In this document: piece after piece, positions 43,734 through 51,702 of the stretch
Numbering within the stretch: position 1 is the stretch's first letter
How the letters are laid out: each line of letters starts with the position of its first letter
Assembly (NCBI RefSeq): GCF_009455685.1
Contig: NZ_QPES01000001.1
Coordinates: 2,666,001 to 2,730,000 of the forward strand
DNA length: 64,000 bases
Source: Paraburkholderia hayleyella
Lineage (GTDB): Bacteria; Pseudomonadota; Gammaproteobacteria; Burkholderiales; Burkholderiaceae
Reading direction: 5' to 3'
Notes under the pieces: generated by a model
What the model was told of the DNA's origin: nothing
Databases searched by the model: none
What the model saw: the letters and a program-made list of their open reading frames with translations, nothing else
Translations under genes and position numbers: made by a program

Positions 43734-44948
43734 ATGTTCTGGGAGAAAAAACTGGCTCACTGGGTTGAAGAGGTCAAAACTCAGGCGAACCTGCCCGCAC
43801 GTCTCGTAATGTGGGACGGTCAGCAACACGATTTTGGGCAGTTCGCCGCGCCCCAGGTCACGCTGCACGTAAAAAGCGCCACGGCGCTGCCGTATCTGCT
43901 CAAGCCCAGCCTGGACAATCTGGGCGAGGCGTATATCAAGGGCAAAATCGACATCGACGGCAAGCTGTCTGACATTATTAATATCGGCTATGCGCTAGCG
44001 CGCAGCACGGTTACCCATGCCGGTCAGCTGGAACGCGTACGACGTTATTTCCATCATTCGAAAAACTCGGATAAAAAAGCCATTCAGTATCACTACGACG
44101 TCTCGAACGAGTTCTACAAGTTGTGGCTCGACGAGAACATGGTGTATTCGTGCGCGTATTTCGAAAATGGCGATGAAGATCTCGCCACCGCGCAGATCAA
44201 GAAAATCGATCACATCCTGACGAAGATCCAGCTGCAACCAGGCCAGCGGCTGCTCGATATCGGTTGTGGCTGGGGTGCGCTGGTGCTGCGTGCGGCGCAA
44301 AAGTTCGGCGCGCAATGCACGGGCGTCACGCTGTCGCAAAACCAGTTCGATCTCGCCACCCAGCGCGTCAAGGCAGCCGGGCTGGAAGGCCAGATCGACA
44401 TCCGTCTGCAGGATTACCGCGATGTCACCGGACAGTTCGATCGCATCACCAGCGTCGGCATGTTCGAACACGTGGGCCGGAAAAAACTGGCGGCGTATTT
44501 TCAGAAAATTCACGACCTGTTGACCGATGACGGCGTCGTCATGAACCACGGCATCACCTCAACCGATTACAACAGCGGCGAAACCGCATTAGGCGGTGGC
44601 GATTTTATCGACCGCTATGTGTTTCCCGATGGTGAGCTGCCGCATATCAGCCTGGCGCTCGAAACCATGCAACGCGGCGGGCTCGAAACCTTCGATATCG
44701 AAAACTTGCGGCGGCACTACGCGCGCACGCTCGATTTATGGGCAGCGAATTTCGAAGCACATGCGGAGCAAGCCAGCAAGCTGGTCGATGACGAGAAGTT
44801 CCGTATCTGGCGCGTGTATCTCGCGGGCTGCGCCTATGCGTTCCACGAAGACGATGTGTCGATTTACCAGGTGGTTTGCCGCAAAGCTGGGCGTCCGGCA
44901 TCGACCCTGCCATGGTCGCGGCGCTATATGTACGAAAAGGCACGCTAA
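43734..44948 (+). CDS. cfa: Cyclopropane-fatty-acyl-phospholipid synthase
   Basis: A 404-residue SAM-dependent enzyme that adds a methylene to unsaturated phospholipid acyl chains, often in stationary phase or acid stress. The SAM motif LLDIGCGWGALVL, the active segment IQYHYDVSNEFYKLWLDENMVYSCAYF, SVGMFEHVG and the C-terminal PWSRRYMYEK are complete. GGAG lies before the ATG at 43734. It is followed by a strong bidirectional terminator. Confidence 0.96.
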   Translation: MFWEKKLAHWVEEVKTQANLPARLVMWDGQQHDFGQFAAPQVTLHVKSATALPYLLKPSLDNLGEAYIKGKIDIDGKLSDIINIGYALARSTVTHAGQLERVRRYFHHSKNSDKKAIQYHYDVSNEFYKLWLDENMVYSCAYFENGDEDLATAQIKKIDHILTKIQLQPGQRLLDIGCGWGALVLRAAQKFGAQCTGVTLSQNQFDLATQRVKAAGLEGQIDIRLQDYRDVTGQFDRITSVGMFEHVGRKKLAAYFQKIHDLLTDDGVVMNHGITSTDYNSGETALGGGDFIDRYVFPDGELPHISLALETMQRGGLETFDIENLRRHYARTLDLWAANFEAHAEQASKLVDDEKFRIWRVYLAGCAYAFHEDDVSIYQVVCRKAGRPASTLPWSRRYMYEKAR

Positions 44949-44975
44949 GATCACCACAACAAACACGGCCCCTAA

Positions 44976-45017
44976 AAACGCGCGGCGCTGGACCTGATGT
45001 TCCAGCGCCGCGCGTTT
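44976..45017. terminator. Bidirectional terminator between cfa and msrA
   Basis: A perfect 17-bp GC-rich stem (44976-44992 with 45001-45017) and an 8-nt loop, with only a short A/T run at the base. It lies between convergent genes. Confidence 0.82.
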
Positions 45018-45056
45018 GATGTGCGAACTAACTTATACGTGGGCTGATGCGCCGAT

Positions 45057-45629
45057 TTATACGCGCCGCATCCGGTGGGCAAATCTCTGACGGAATTTGG
45101 CCACTTTGGGCGCGATGACGAAAGTGCAGTAACCCTGCCCGGGATGCTGCGCGAAGTAATTCTGATGATAGGCCTCTGCCGGCCAGTATGTCGCGCCGTG
45201 CAGTCCATCCAGCGGCACCACTTGCGTGACGATCTTGCCGTCGTATAAGCCTTGTGCGCCGATCTCGTCAATGACCTGCCGCGCGCAGGCCTGCTGCGCG
45301 GCGGTGTGCGTAAAAATCACGGAACGATATTGCGTGCCAACATCGCCACCTTGCCGGTTCAACTGGGTCGGGTCGTGAACCGTAAAAAAGATCTCAAGAA
45401 TTTCCCGGTAGCTGATGCGCTCTGGATCAAACACCACCTTTACAACTTCGGCATGACCGGTATCGCCATCGCAAACCTGTTCGTAAACCGGGTGCTCAAC
45501 ATGCCCACCGGCATAACCCGATTCGACCGCTATCACCCCCTCCACTTCCAGAAATACGGCTTCGAGGCACCAGAAACAGCCGCCGCCTAAAACTATCGTC
45601 TCAAGCTTCGTATCTTGTTGATTTTCCAT
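45057..45629 (-). CDS. msrA: Peptide methionine sulfoxide reductase A
   Basis: A 190-residue cytoplasmic repair enzyme that reduces methionine-S-sulfoxide in proteins. The catalytic motif GGCFWCLEAVF has Cys18 as nucleophile. GYAGGHVEHPVYEQVCDGDTGHAEVVKV and FTVHDPTQLNRQGGDVGTQYRS are typical. It marks the left border of the low-GC restriction-modification island. Confidence 0.97.
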   Translation of the reverse strand: MENQQDTKLETIVLGGGCFWCLEAVFLEVEGVIAVESGYAGGHVEHPVYEQVCDGDTGHAEVVKVVFDPERISYREILEIFFTVHDPTQLNRQGGDVGTQYRSVIFTHTAAQQACARQVIDEIGAQGLYDGKIVTQVVPLDGLHGATYWPAEAYHQNYFAQHPGQGYCTFVIAPKVAKFRQRFAHRMRRV

Positions 45630-46056
45630 ATACTTTCTCCTGTAAGTGGTTTCTGCTTTCTTGGCAAAAGTGGCTGATCCACGCCAAAATTTGCCAAAGA
45701 AGACGCTTGAGCCCTGTCCGGCTGGGGGCTGTGAAGAAGCCGAAAAGTGTCTGCATTGCCTCGCGGATCACTCAAGTTGTCTGGAAGAACAAGACTAAGG
45801 CCAAGAACAAACAGGGCGCCTTCCGGGTTCGTATGAGCAGGAATGTCGATGGTAGTCCTCTCAAGGCGGATCGTCTGTTTGACACCTTGCGGGCCGATCT
45901 GAGCCGATTCGGCCCGCACTGCACCGAAATCGCCTTCGCCTAAAACTCAAAACCCCACGCTCCGAAAAACGTGGGGTTCGTCAGCAATCTGAGCTAGTCG
46001 TAAGACTAGCTTTCTTTTTTTGAATTTTGCCCTCTTGCCCTCCCTGCCCTAGCTTC
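45630..46056. other. Gene-poor border of the restriction-modification island
   Basis: About 430 bases between msrA and the controller operator. It has one short plus-strand frame (45707-45943) with no recognised relative, perhaps a decayed gene, then the hairpin at 45951-45978 and a run of CCCT-rich sequence. It probably contains the insertion junction. Confidence 0.45.
45951..45978. terminator. Hairpin, possible terminator
   Basis: A 9-bp stem (AACCCCACG with CGTGGGGTT) and a 10-nt A-rich loop, lying after the short plus-strand frame. There is no long T-run. Confidence 0.5.
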
Positions 46057-46090
46057 CAATCCTCTTTTGGGATATTCCAAAAGAGGATTG
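46057..46090 (+). promoter_or_regulatory. Perfect inverted repeat, likely controller operator
   Basis: Arms CAATCCTCTTTTGG (46057-46070) and its exact complement (46077-46090) around GATATT. It ends 3 bases before the controller ATG and contains its AGAGGA ribosome site. It could be the binding site for the controller protein or an mRNA hairpin hiding the ribosome site. Confidence 0.75.
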
Positions 46091-46093
46091 ACA

Positions 46094-46351
46094 ATGGCCA
46101 GTATGGCGAGAAACACAAAGTATGAGCACTTCCAAGGGGCACTGATAGAGGCCCGTCAGAAGAACAACCTGACCCAGCAGGAGGTCGCGTCTCGCATTGG
46201 CAAACCGCAATCGTATGTTTCGAAATACGAAAGCGGTGAGCGACGGCTTGACGTTGTTGAGTTCCTGGATGTCTGTAAAGCTCTCGGTGTCAAGCCTATT
46301 TCTATCCTAAAAAGGCTTGATACCGATGACCAAGAAGAAATCTATCCTTGA
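46094..46351 (+). CDS. XRE-family HTH regulator, likely restriction-modification controller protein
   Basis: An 85-residue DNA-binding protein. The helix-turn-helix is at about residues 17-70 (LTQQEVASRIGKPQSYVSKYESGERRLDVVEFLDVCKALGV). Size, fold and position directly before a nuclease gene fit the C proteins that time expression of type II restriction enzymes. The ATG at 46094 has AGAGGA 6 bases upstream; a TTG at 46067 lies inside the inverted repeat and is unlikely. It overlaps the nuclease gene by 26 bases. Composition is much lower in GC than the core genes. Confidence 0.82.
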   Translation: MASMARNTKYEHFQGALIEARQKNNLTQQEVASRIGKPQSYVSKYESGERRLDVVEFLDVCKALGVKPISILKRLDTDDQEEIYP

Positions 46352-47003
46352 GAGATGGGAGATCTCTGAGGAAGAATTTACTGAGCTAATAGACCAGAAC
46401 CCAAGCTTGCGAGGCATGAATCTTGGCTACATTGCCGAGAAGAAATTCCACGACCAGTTCTTGAATCACCCTGAAATCACTGAGTCGTCAAAAGACGATG
46501 ATCACGATAGAAGCAAGAAGGGGGATCGTCGCATTAGATACAAAGGCCATGAATTCATTGTTGAAGTCAAAAGCTTGCAAACAAACATGTGCAAAGACTT
46601 GGGCAATGACACTTGGGCCGGGAAATCTCAAGTTGACGGTAGTGACCGCCGAATAGTGAAGTTTGCAGACGGTACGGAATTAAATACAACTTTGCTGCTT
46701 CGTGGTGAATTTGACCTATTGGCAATAAATTGCTTCGCCTTCGGTGAAGAGTGGCGTTTTGCTTTCGCCAAGAATAAAGATCTACCCACTTCGTCGTACA
46801 AGAAATATACAGAGGAACAGCGGAAACAATTAATAGCTTCTTTAGTTCCTGTCACTTGGCCACCGCAAGCTCCTTTTACCAGTGACCCATTCAAGATTCT
46901 GGATGACTTGATTCAGGAGAAAGCTCAACCTAAGCCGGAGGTGATTGGTGAGGAAGTAATAGAGGTTAAGACCGTGGATGTTGTCAAAGCTCCCAAATCT
47001 TAA
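46326..47003 (+). CDS. Restriction endonuclease, PD-(D/E)XK type (putative)
   Basis: A 225-residue protein with no signal or membrane segment. A nuclease core is suggested by Asp in KKGDRRIRY followed by FIVEVKSLQT, giving the D...ExK pattern. The partner genes support the call: a C-type regulator directly upstream with a 26-base overlap, and a methyltransferase converging from the other side. The C-terminal tail after residue 195 is rich in Val, Glu, Lys and Pro and may be disordered. The ATG at 46326 has AAAAGG about 10 bases upstream. The recognition sequence is unknown. The fold assignment rests on the short motif and on context. Confidence 0.72.
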   Translation: MTKKKSILERWEISEEEFTELIDQNPSLRGMNLGYIAEKKFHDQFLNHPEITESSKDDDHDRSKKGDRRIRYKGHEFIVEVKSLQTNMCKDLGNDTWAGKSQVDGSDRRIVKFADGTELNTTLLLRGEFDLLAINCFAFGEEWRFAFAKNKDLPTSSYKKYTEEQRKQLIASLVPVTWPPQAPFTSDPFKILDDLIQEKAQPKPEVIGEEVIEVKTVDVVKAPKS

Positions 47004-47764
47004 CCCCTCATTTGGGATCGCTTTTTCCCCTTGGGCACTTTAACGAAGACCAAAAAATAACTGTGATTTTTCCGTGCATGAACTTGCTTTTTTAGTCTGG
47101 CAATAGCGGCCTTGTTTTGCCGAACCACTACGAAAAGATCTTTGGTGTAAAAGCCAAGTTCCTCGTAGTGGTTGATAATTTCAACATGAGTTAGCCATTG
47201 ACGGTTTGCAGAAACTTCGTCTTGACATTTAACAATGGCAATCCCTTTGTCTTTCAGAACCCGGATTGCTTCTGCACCAGCCTTGTAATATAGATCGGTA
47301 ACTGCTCCATGCCACTTGGGGCCGTCGTGATTTACTTCATCTCCATTGGAATAGTATTCCCTGAAAGCTGAGTGAGTTCCAGCACCAGCCTTGTGATCCT
47401 TTTTGTTTCTCAAAAGCCCTTCCATATAGGGAGGGTCAATCACAATGACATCAAGGCTTTCGTTTTCGTATGGCAATGCTCGGCAATCAATGCCGGTTGC
47501 TATGTCTGACGGAAGAAGCTCGTATCGGCTGAGATCCACATTCTTCCAGAACACTCCGGTTCCATAAGTAACATCTGCAATCCTGGAACCGTCTGGAACA
47601 TGCAAATCAAGAATCTGCGGAAACACCTCTGCATTCCCAGAGATAAAGGCAGACATGACCACATCAGATGTGGCAACACCTCCCTGAGTCCTCTTTTTGG
47701 CTTTGGCGGTGTCGTGTTCCGCAATCTCTTTCAAGAAAGAGATTTGTTCGGTAATCGTATTCAT
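47000..47764 (-). CDS. DNA methyltransferase (N6-adenine or N4-cytosine)
   Basis: A 254-residue SAM-dependent DNA methyltransferase. The SAM motif I is ADVTYGTGVFWKNVDL, and the catalytic motif IV is VIDPPYMEGLL, which marks an amino-methyltransferase. Motif I precedes IV. It should protect host DNA from the convergent nuclease. The two stop codons are nested in one TTAA (47000-47003). It is read from its own promoter region next to the AT-rich stretch at about 47770-47800. Low GC like its partners. Confidence 0.88.
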   Translation of the reverse strand: MNTITEQISFLKEIAEHDTAKAKKRTQGGVATSDVVMSAFISGNAEVFPQILDLHVPDGSRIADVTYGTGVFWKNVDLSRYELLPSDIATGIDCRALPYENESLDVIVIDPPYMEGLLRNKKDHKAGAGTHSAFREYYSNGDEVNHDGPKWHGAVTDLYYKAGAEAIRVLKDKGIAIVKCQDEVSANRQWLTHVEIINHYEELGFYTKDLFVVVRQNKAAIARLKKQVHARKNHSYFLVFVKVPKGKKRSQMRG

Positions 47765-48239
47765 GCGGACATTCTATCCGATTTTAGGATTTTTTGGAAC
47801 GGGGCTGAGCTCCCCCCGATGCAGCACTCTACCGCCGCCTACAGCACAAAGCCACTATGCCTACGCCATGAATGCACCCATGTGAGGACAGTCATTCATG
47901 GCCGCCCCCAAGGTTCGCGGTATCCCGACTGTCGAGTATACGAACGCAGGCGAGTCACCGGTCGAGAAATAAACTGAGTAGCGAGGAAGGCACGATCGCG
48001 TGGAGTGCGGATGACCGTGCATGGGACGCCACGAACCTCACCGTCGAATCCTTCCGAGGAGTAAGGTCACGGTTCGCCACCACCACCCCACGTATCTGGC
48101 GCGCTTTCCGTTAAAATCACGTCAATCCGCCGATCCAGTTTATGACTTTCGCTTTATTTCTTTTATCCAGGTTTTCCGCACTGTTTTCCGTTCAGGCGCA
48201 CAGTGCTGCCGTTTGCTCGGCTCAAGGGGTTTTCGTTCA
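47765..48239. other. Right border of the restriction-modification island
   Basis: About 475 bases with no supported gene, going from the AT-rich methyltransferase promoter to GC-richer sequence. It should contain that promoter, the right insertion junction and the flavin reductase promoter. Confidence 0.45.
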
Positions 48240-48749
48240 ATGAAGCGCGCCAGTCCGCCCAACTTCGACCAGGGCGCATTCAAACGCGCTCTCAGCCAGT
48301 TCGCCACGGGCGTTACGGTCATCACCACCCGCACTGACGCGGGCGAGCTGATTGGCATCACGGCAAGTTCGTTTAACTCGGTCTCGCTCGCGCCGCCGCT
48401 GGTACTGTGGAGTCTCGCCACCCGTTCAGCGTCCATGCCGGTGTTCCAGATGAACAGCCACTATGTGGTCAACGTGCTAGCCGCATCGCAGCTCGATTTA
48501 TGCAAACGCTTCGCCACGTTAAAAGGCGACCGCTTCGAAGGCGTGTCGCATGCGGCAGGCGCGAGCGGCATGCCCGTGCTCGATGGCGCGCTAGCCTGGT
48601 TCGAATGCCATAACCGCAGCCGCTACCAGGAAGGCGATCACGTGATTTTCGTCGGTGAGGTGGAGCGCTGCGGCGTGCATCCCGATGCCGCCGAACTCGC
48701 GCCGCTCGTTTTCCAGAACGGCTTGTTCCACGGTTTGCGCCCGCTTTAA
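48240..48749 (+). CDS. Flavin reductase family protein
   Basis: A 169-residue FMN-binding reductase of the HpaC/DIM6-NTAB group. It has the N-terminal FKRALSQFATGVTVITTRTDAGELIGITASSFNSVSLAPPLVLWSLA and late GDHVIFVGEVERCGVHP. Such proteins hand reduced flavin to a partner monooxygenase; none is adjacent, so the partner is unknown. The frame is open 73 codons upstream, but the start at 48240 gives the family length. It converges with kynR. Confidence 0.88.
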   Translation: MKRASPPNFDQGAFKRALSQFATGVTVITTRTDAGELIGITASSFNSVSLAPPLVLWSLATRSASMPVFQMNSHYVVNVLAASQLDLCKRFATLKGDRFEGVSHAAGASGMPVLDGALAWFECHNRSRYQEGDHVIFVGEVERCGVHPDAAELAPLVFQNGLFHGLRPL

Positions 48750-48781
48750 AGCCAAACCGCACCGCGGCGCCGTCACACCCC

Positions 48782-49288
48782 TCACGTGAGGTCTTTCGCC
48801 GCGGTCGTGCCCGACACCAGCGCCACCGGCACGCCAGCATCTTCTTTCAAGGTGCGCAACACAATGTTCGAGCGAATATCCATCACCCCGGGCGCTTTAT
48901 ACAAACGCTCCAGAACAAAATCCGAATAGTGTTTGAGGTGATGCGCCAGCACGCGCAGCAAATAATGGCTTTCGCCCGTCACGACGAAGGCGGCCACCAC
49001 TTCCGGCCAGTCGCGCACAGCTTGCGCAAAGCGCTCGTGCCAGTTTTCCTGATCGTTGCGCATGGAAACCTGGACAAAGGCTTCCAGTTCAAAACCTAGC
49101 GCCTCGCGGTTCAGACACGCCCGGTAGCGGTCGATGACCCCTTGCTCTTCGAGCAGCCGCAACCTGCGCAAACAGGCCGAAGGCGATAGCGAGATGCGTT
49201 CGGCAAGGTCAAGATTACTGATACGCCCTTCTTGCTGAAGCACGGCCAAAATACGGCAATCCGTGGCATCCAGTGAGATCGCATTCAT
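48782..49288 (-). CDS. kynR: Lrp/AsnC-family regulator, probably KynR
   Basis: A 168-residue regulator with an N-terminal helix-turn-helix (LDATDCRILAVLQQEGRISNLDLAERISLSPSACLRRLRLLEEQGVI) and a C-terminal ligand-sensing RAM domain. It lies divergent from kynU with 138 bases between starts. KynR proteins are known to activate kynurenine pathway genes when kynurenine is present, so that role is inferred from position. GGGAG lies before the ATG. Confidence 0.85.
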   Translation of the reverse strand: MNAISLDATDCRILAVLQQEGRISNLDLAERISLSPSACLRRLRLLEEQGVIDRYRACLNREALGFELEAFVQVSMRNDQENWHERFAQAVRDWPEVVAAFVVTGESHYLLRVLAHHLKHYSDFVLERLYKAPGVMDIRSNIVLRTLKEDAGVPVALVSGTTAAKDLT

Positions 49289-49426
49289 TTTTGCTCTCCC
49301 TTTTTGATTTCGTTCAAATTATGTGCTGAGAAAGTCTGTTCAAGAAGTTTTTTCGCAAGCACATTGTGTCGCACCTCGCCTATGATCGGGAAGATCCGCT
49401 GTTCGCTCTTCTTCGGCCTCCGCACC

Positions 49427-50677
49427 ATGACAACCCGTGACGATGCACTTGCACTCGATAGCGCTGACCCGCTCGCCCGTTTGCGTGACCAGTTCGCGCT
49501 ACCGGCCGGCACGATTTACCTCGATGGCAACTCGCTAGGCGTGCTTCCCGCCGCTGCCGCGCAACGCGCGCAAATGGTGCTGGCCACCGAATGGGGCGAA
49601 GGACTGATCCGAAGCTGGAACGATGCGGGCTGGTTCGCGCTGCCGCGCCGTCTTGGTGACAAGCTCGCGCCGCTGATCGGCGCCGCGCCCGGCGAAGTGG
49701 TACTCACCGATACGATCTCGGTCAACCTGTTCAAGCTGCTCTCAGCGGGCCTGCACCTGCAACAGGCACGGGCGCCGACGCGTCGTGTCATCGTCTCCGA
49801 GCGGGCGAATTTCCCCACCGACCTATATATCGCCCAAGGGCTGATCAAGCAGCTCGATCGTGGCTACACGCTGCGTCTGGTCGATGACGCCGCCGCGCTG
49901 CCCGACGCCATCGACGACACCACCGCGCTCGTCATGCTGACACATGTGAACTACCGTACCGGCTATATGCATGACATGGCCACGCTGACACGCCTGATTC
50001 AGCAAAAAGGCGCGCTGGCACTGTGGGATCTGGCACATTCCGCAGGCGCGGTACCGGTCGATCTGAATGGTGTCGAGGCCGACTATGCGCTCGGCTGCAC
50101 CTACAAGTATCTGAATGGCGGCCCCGGCGCCCCAGCGTTTGTCTGGGTTCCGCAGCGACACCAAAAAACACTCACCCAACCGCTGTCAGGCTGGTGGGGG
50201 CATCGCGCGCCCTTTGCCATGACCTCCGATTATCAGCCCGATGACGGTATCGGCCGCTTTTTATGCGGCACCCAGCCTATCGTGTCGCTGGCGCTTGTCG
50301 AATGCGGGCTCGATGTATTTTCGCAAACCGATATGCACGCGCTGCGGCGTAAATCGCTGGCGCTGGCGGATCTCTTCATCGACCAGGTGCAAGCGCGCTG
50401 CGGCGCCTTCGGGCTCAAACTCATCACGCCACGCGAGCATGCGCAGCGTGGCTCGCAAGTCAGCTTCGAGCATCCGCAAGGCTATGCCGTCATCCAGGCG
50501 CTGAGCGCGCGCGGCGTGATCGGCGATTACCGCGAACCGCATGGGATGCGCTTCGGCTTCACGCCGTTGTATACGCGTTTCGTCGATATCTGGGATGCCG
50601 TCGATGCGCTCTATCACGTACTCGCCAGCGAAACATGGCGTGCACCCGAATTCGCCGTACGCGGCAACGTCACCTGA
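49427..50677 (+). CDS. kynU: Kynureninase
   Basis: A 416-residue PLP enzyme that splits kynurenine into anthranilate and alanine. It matches the family at IYLDGNSLGVLPAAA, EWGEGLIRSWNDAGWF, the PLP Lys in LGCTYKYLNGGPGAPAF and QPLSGWWGHRAPFAM. The frame is open 41 codons upstream, but MTTRDDALAL is the likely start. It is followed by kynA 10 bases after the stop and is probably under KynR control. Confidence 0.96.
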   Translation: MTTRDDALALDSADPLARLRDQFALPAGTIYLDGNSLGVLPAAAAQRAQMVLATEWGEGLIRSWNDAGWFALPRRLGDKLAPLIGAAPGEVVLTDTISVNLFKLLSAGLHLQQARAPTRRVIVSERANFPTDLYIAQGLIKQLDRGYTLRLVDDAAALPDAIDDTTALVMLTHVNYRTGYMHDMATLTRLIQQKGALALWDLAHSAGAVPVDLNGVEADYALGCTYKYLNGGPGAPAFVWVPQRHQKTLTQPLSGWWGHRAPFAMTSDYQPDDGIGRFLCGTQPIVSLALVECGLDVFSQTDMHALRRKSLALADLFIDQVQARCGAFGLKLITPREHAQRGSQVSFEHPQGYAVIQALSARGVIGDYREPHGMRFGFTPLYTRFVDIWDAVDALYHVLASETWRAPEFAVRGNVT

Positions 50678-50687
50678 GGAGCTCGCC

Positions 50688-51614
50688 ATGCACAATCCTG
50701 TGCCGCCGTCATCACCGCCGTTACCCCCAGCGTCTTCTTCCTCATCGGGCTGCCCGTTCGGACACGGTGAGACGGCTGCGCCCGCGGCCCCTCCTGAAGG
50801 CTGGCACAACGCCCAGCTCGATTTTGCGCAAGCGATGAGCTATGGCGACTATCTCGCACTCGGCTCGCTGCTGTCCGCCCAGCATCCACGCTCGCCCGAT
50901 CACAACGAGATGCTGTTCATCATTCAACACCAGACCAGCGAGCTCTGGATGAAGCTCGCGTTATACGAACTTCAGGCGGCGCGCACCGCCGTGCGTGACG
51001 GTGTCTTGCCGAGCGCGTTCAAGATGCTCGCGCGCGTGTCGCGCGTTTTTGAGCAACTGGTGCAATCCTGGAGCGTGCTGGCCACGCTCACCCCGTCCGA
51101 ATACAGCGCCATGCGGCCCTACCTCGAAAGCTCATCGGGCTTTCAGTCATACCAGTACCGCCAGCTCGAATTCATGCTGGGCAATAAAAACGCGCAGATG
51201 CTCAAGCCTCACGTCCATCGCCCTGATATTCACGCCGAGGTCAAGGCCGCTCTGGAAGCGCCTTCGCTGTACGACGAAGTCGTGCGCCTGCTGGCGCGCC
51301 GCGGCTTTGCGATTGCCCCTGCGCGGCTCGACAGCGACTGGACAAGACCGGTGAGCCACGATGCCTCCGTCGAAGCGGCCTGGCTGGCGGTCTACCGTGA
51401 GCCCACGCAGCATTGGGATCTGTATGAAATGGCCGAGGAACTGGTCGATCTGGAGGATGCGTTGCGCCAATGGCGCTTTCGTCATGTAACAACCGTCGAG
51501 CGGATCATCGGCTTCAAGCCCGGGACCGGTGGCACCAGCGGCGTGCGCTACTTGCGCCAGATGCTCGATGTCGTGCTGTTTCCCGAACTGTGGCACGTGC
51601 GCACACGGCTTTAG
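50688..51614 (+). CDS. kynA: Tryptophan 2,3-dioxygenase
   Basis: A 308-residue haem enzyme opening the tryptophan ring to N-formylkynurenine. The core has LDFAQAMSYGDYLALGSLLSAQHPRSPDHNEMLFIIQHQTSELWMKL (haem/substrate pocket), SSSGFQSYQYRQLEFMLGN and the proximal His in FRHVTTVERIIGFKPGTGGTSGVRYL. The first 40 residues are a Pro/Ser-rich leader ending CPFGHG. GAGGAG lies before the ATG. With kynU it forms a two-gene operon; the intervening enzyme kynurenine formamidase (KynB) is not encoded nearby. Confidence 0.96.
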   Translation: MHNPVPPSSPPLPPASSSSSGCPFGHGETAAPAAPPEGWHNAQLDFAQAMSYGDYLALGSLLSAQHPRSPDHNEMLFIIQHQTSELWMKLALYELQAARTAVRDGVLPSAFKMLARVSRVFEQLVQSWSVLATLTPSEYSAMRPYLESSSGFQSYQYRQLEFMLGNKNAQMLKPHVHRPDIHAEVKAALEAPSLYDEVVRLLARRGFAIAPARLDSDWTRPVSHDASVEAAWLAVYREPTQHWDLYEMAEELVDLEDALRQWRFRHVTTVERIIGFKPGTGGTSGVRYLRQMLDVVLFPELWHVRTRL

Positions 51615-51648
51615 CCGTCGCGGCCCCTGGAACCGTTTGCAGCGCAAC

Positions 51649-51665
51649 GTTACCAAAGCGGTAAC
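51649..51665. promoter_or_regulatory. Short inverted repeat GTTACC-N5-GGTAAC
   Basis: A perfect 6-bp dyad, extended imperfectly by GCAA/TTGC, in the 88 bases between kynA and the next gene. It could be an operator or a weak terminator. Confidence 0.4.
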
Positions 51666-51702
51666 TTGCTGCACTTGCGGCGATACATTTTCGGAAATTG
51701 CC

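Noticed and set aside
45707..45943. 78-codon frame beside msrA, possible gene remnant
   Set aside because: No ribosome site or family match; could be an old fragment at the island edge but cannot be supported.
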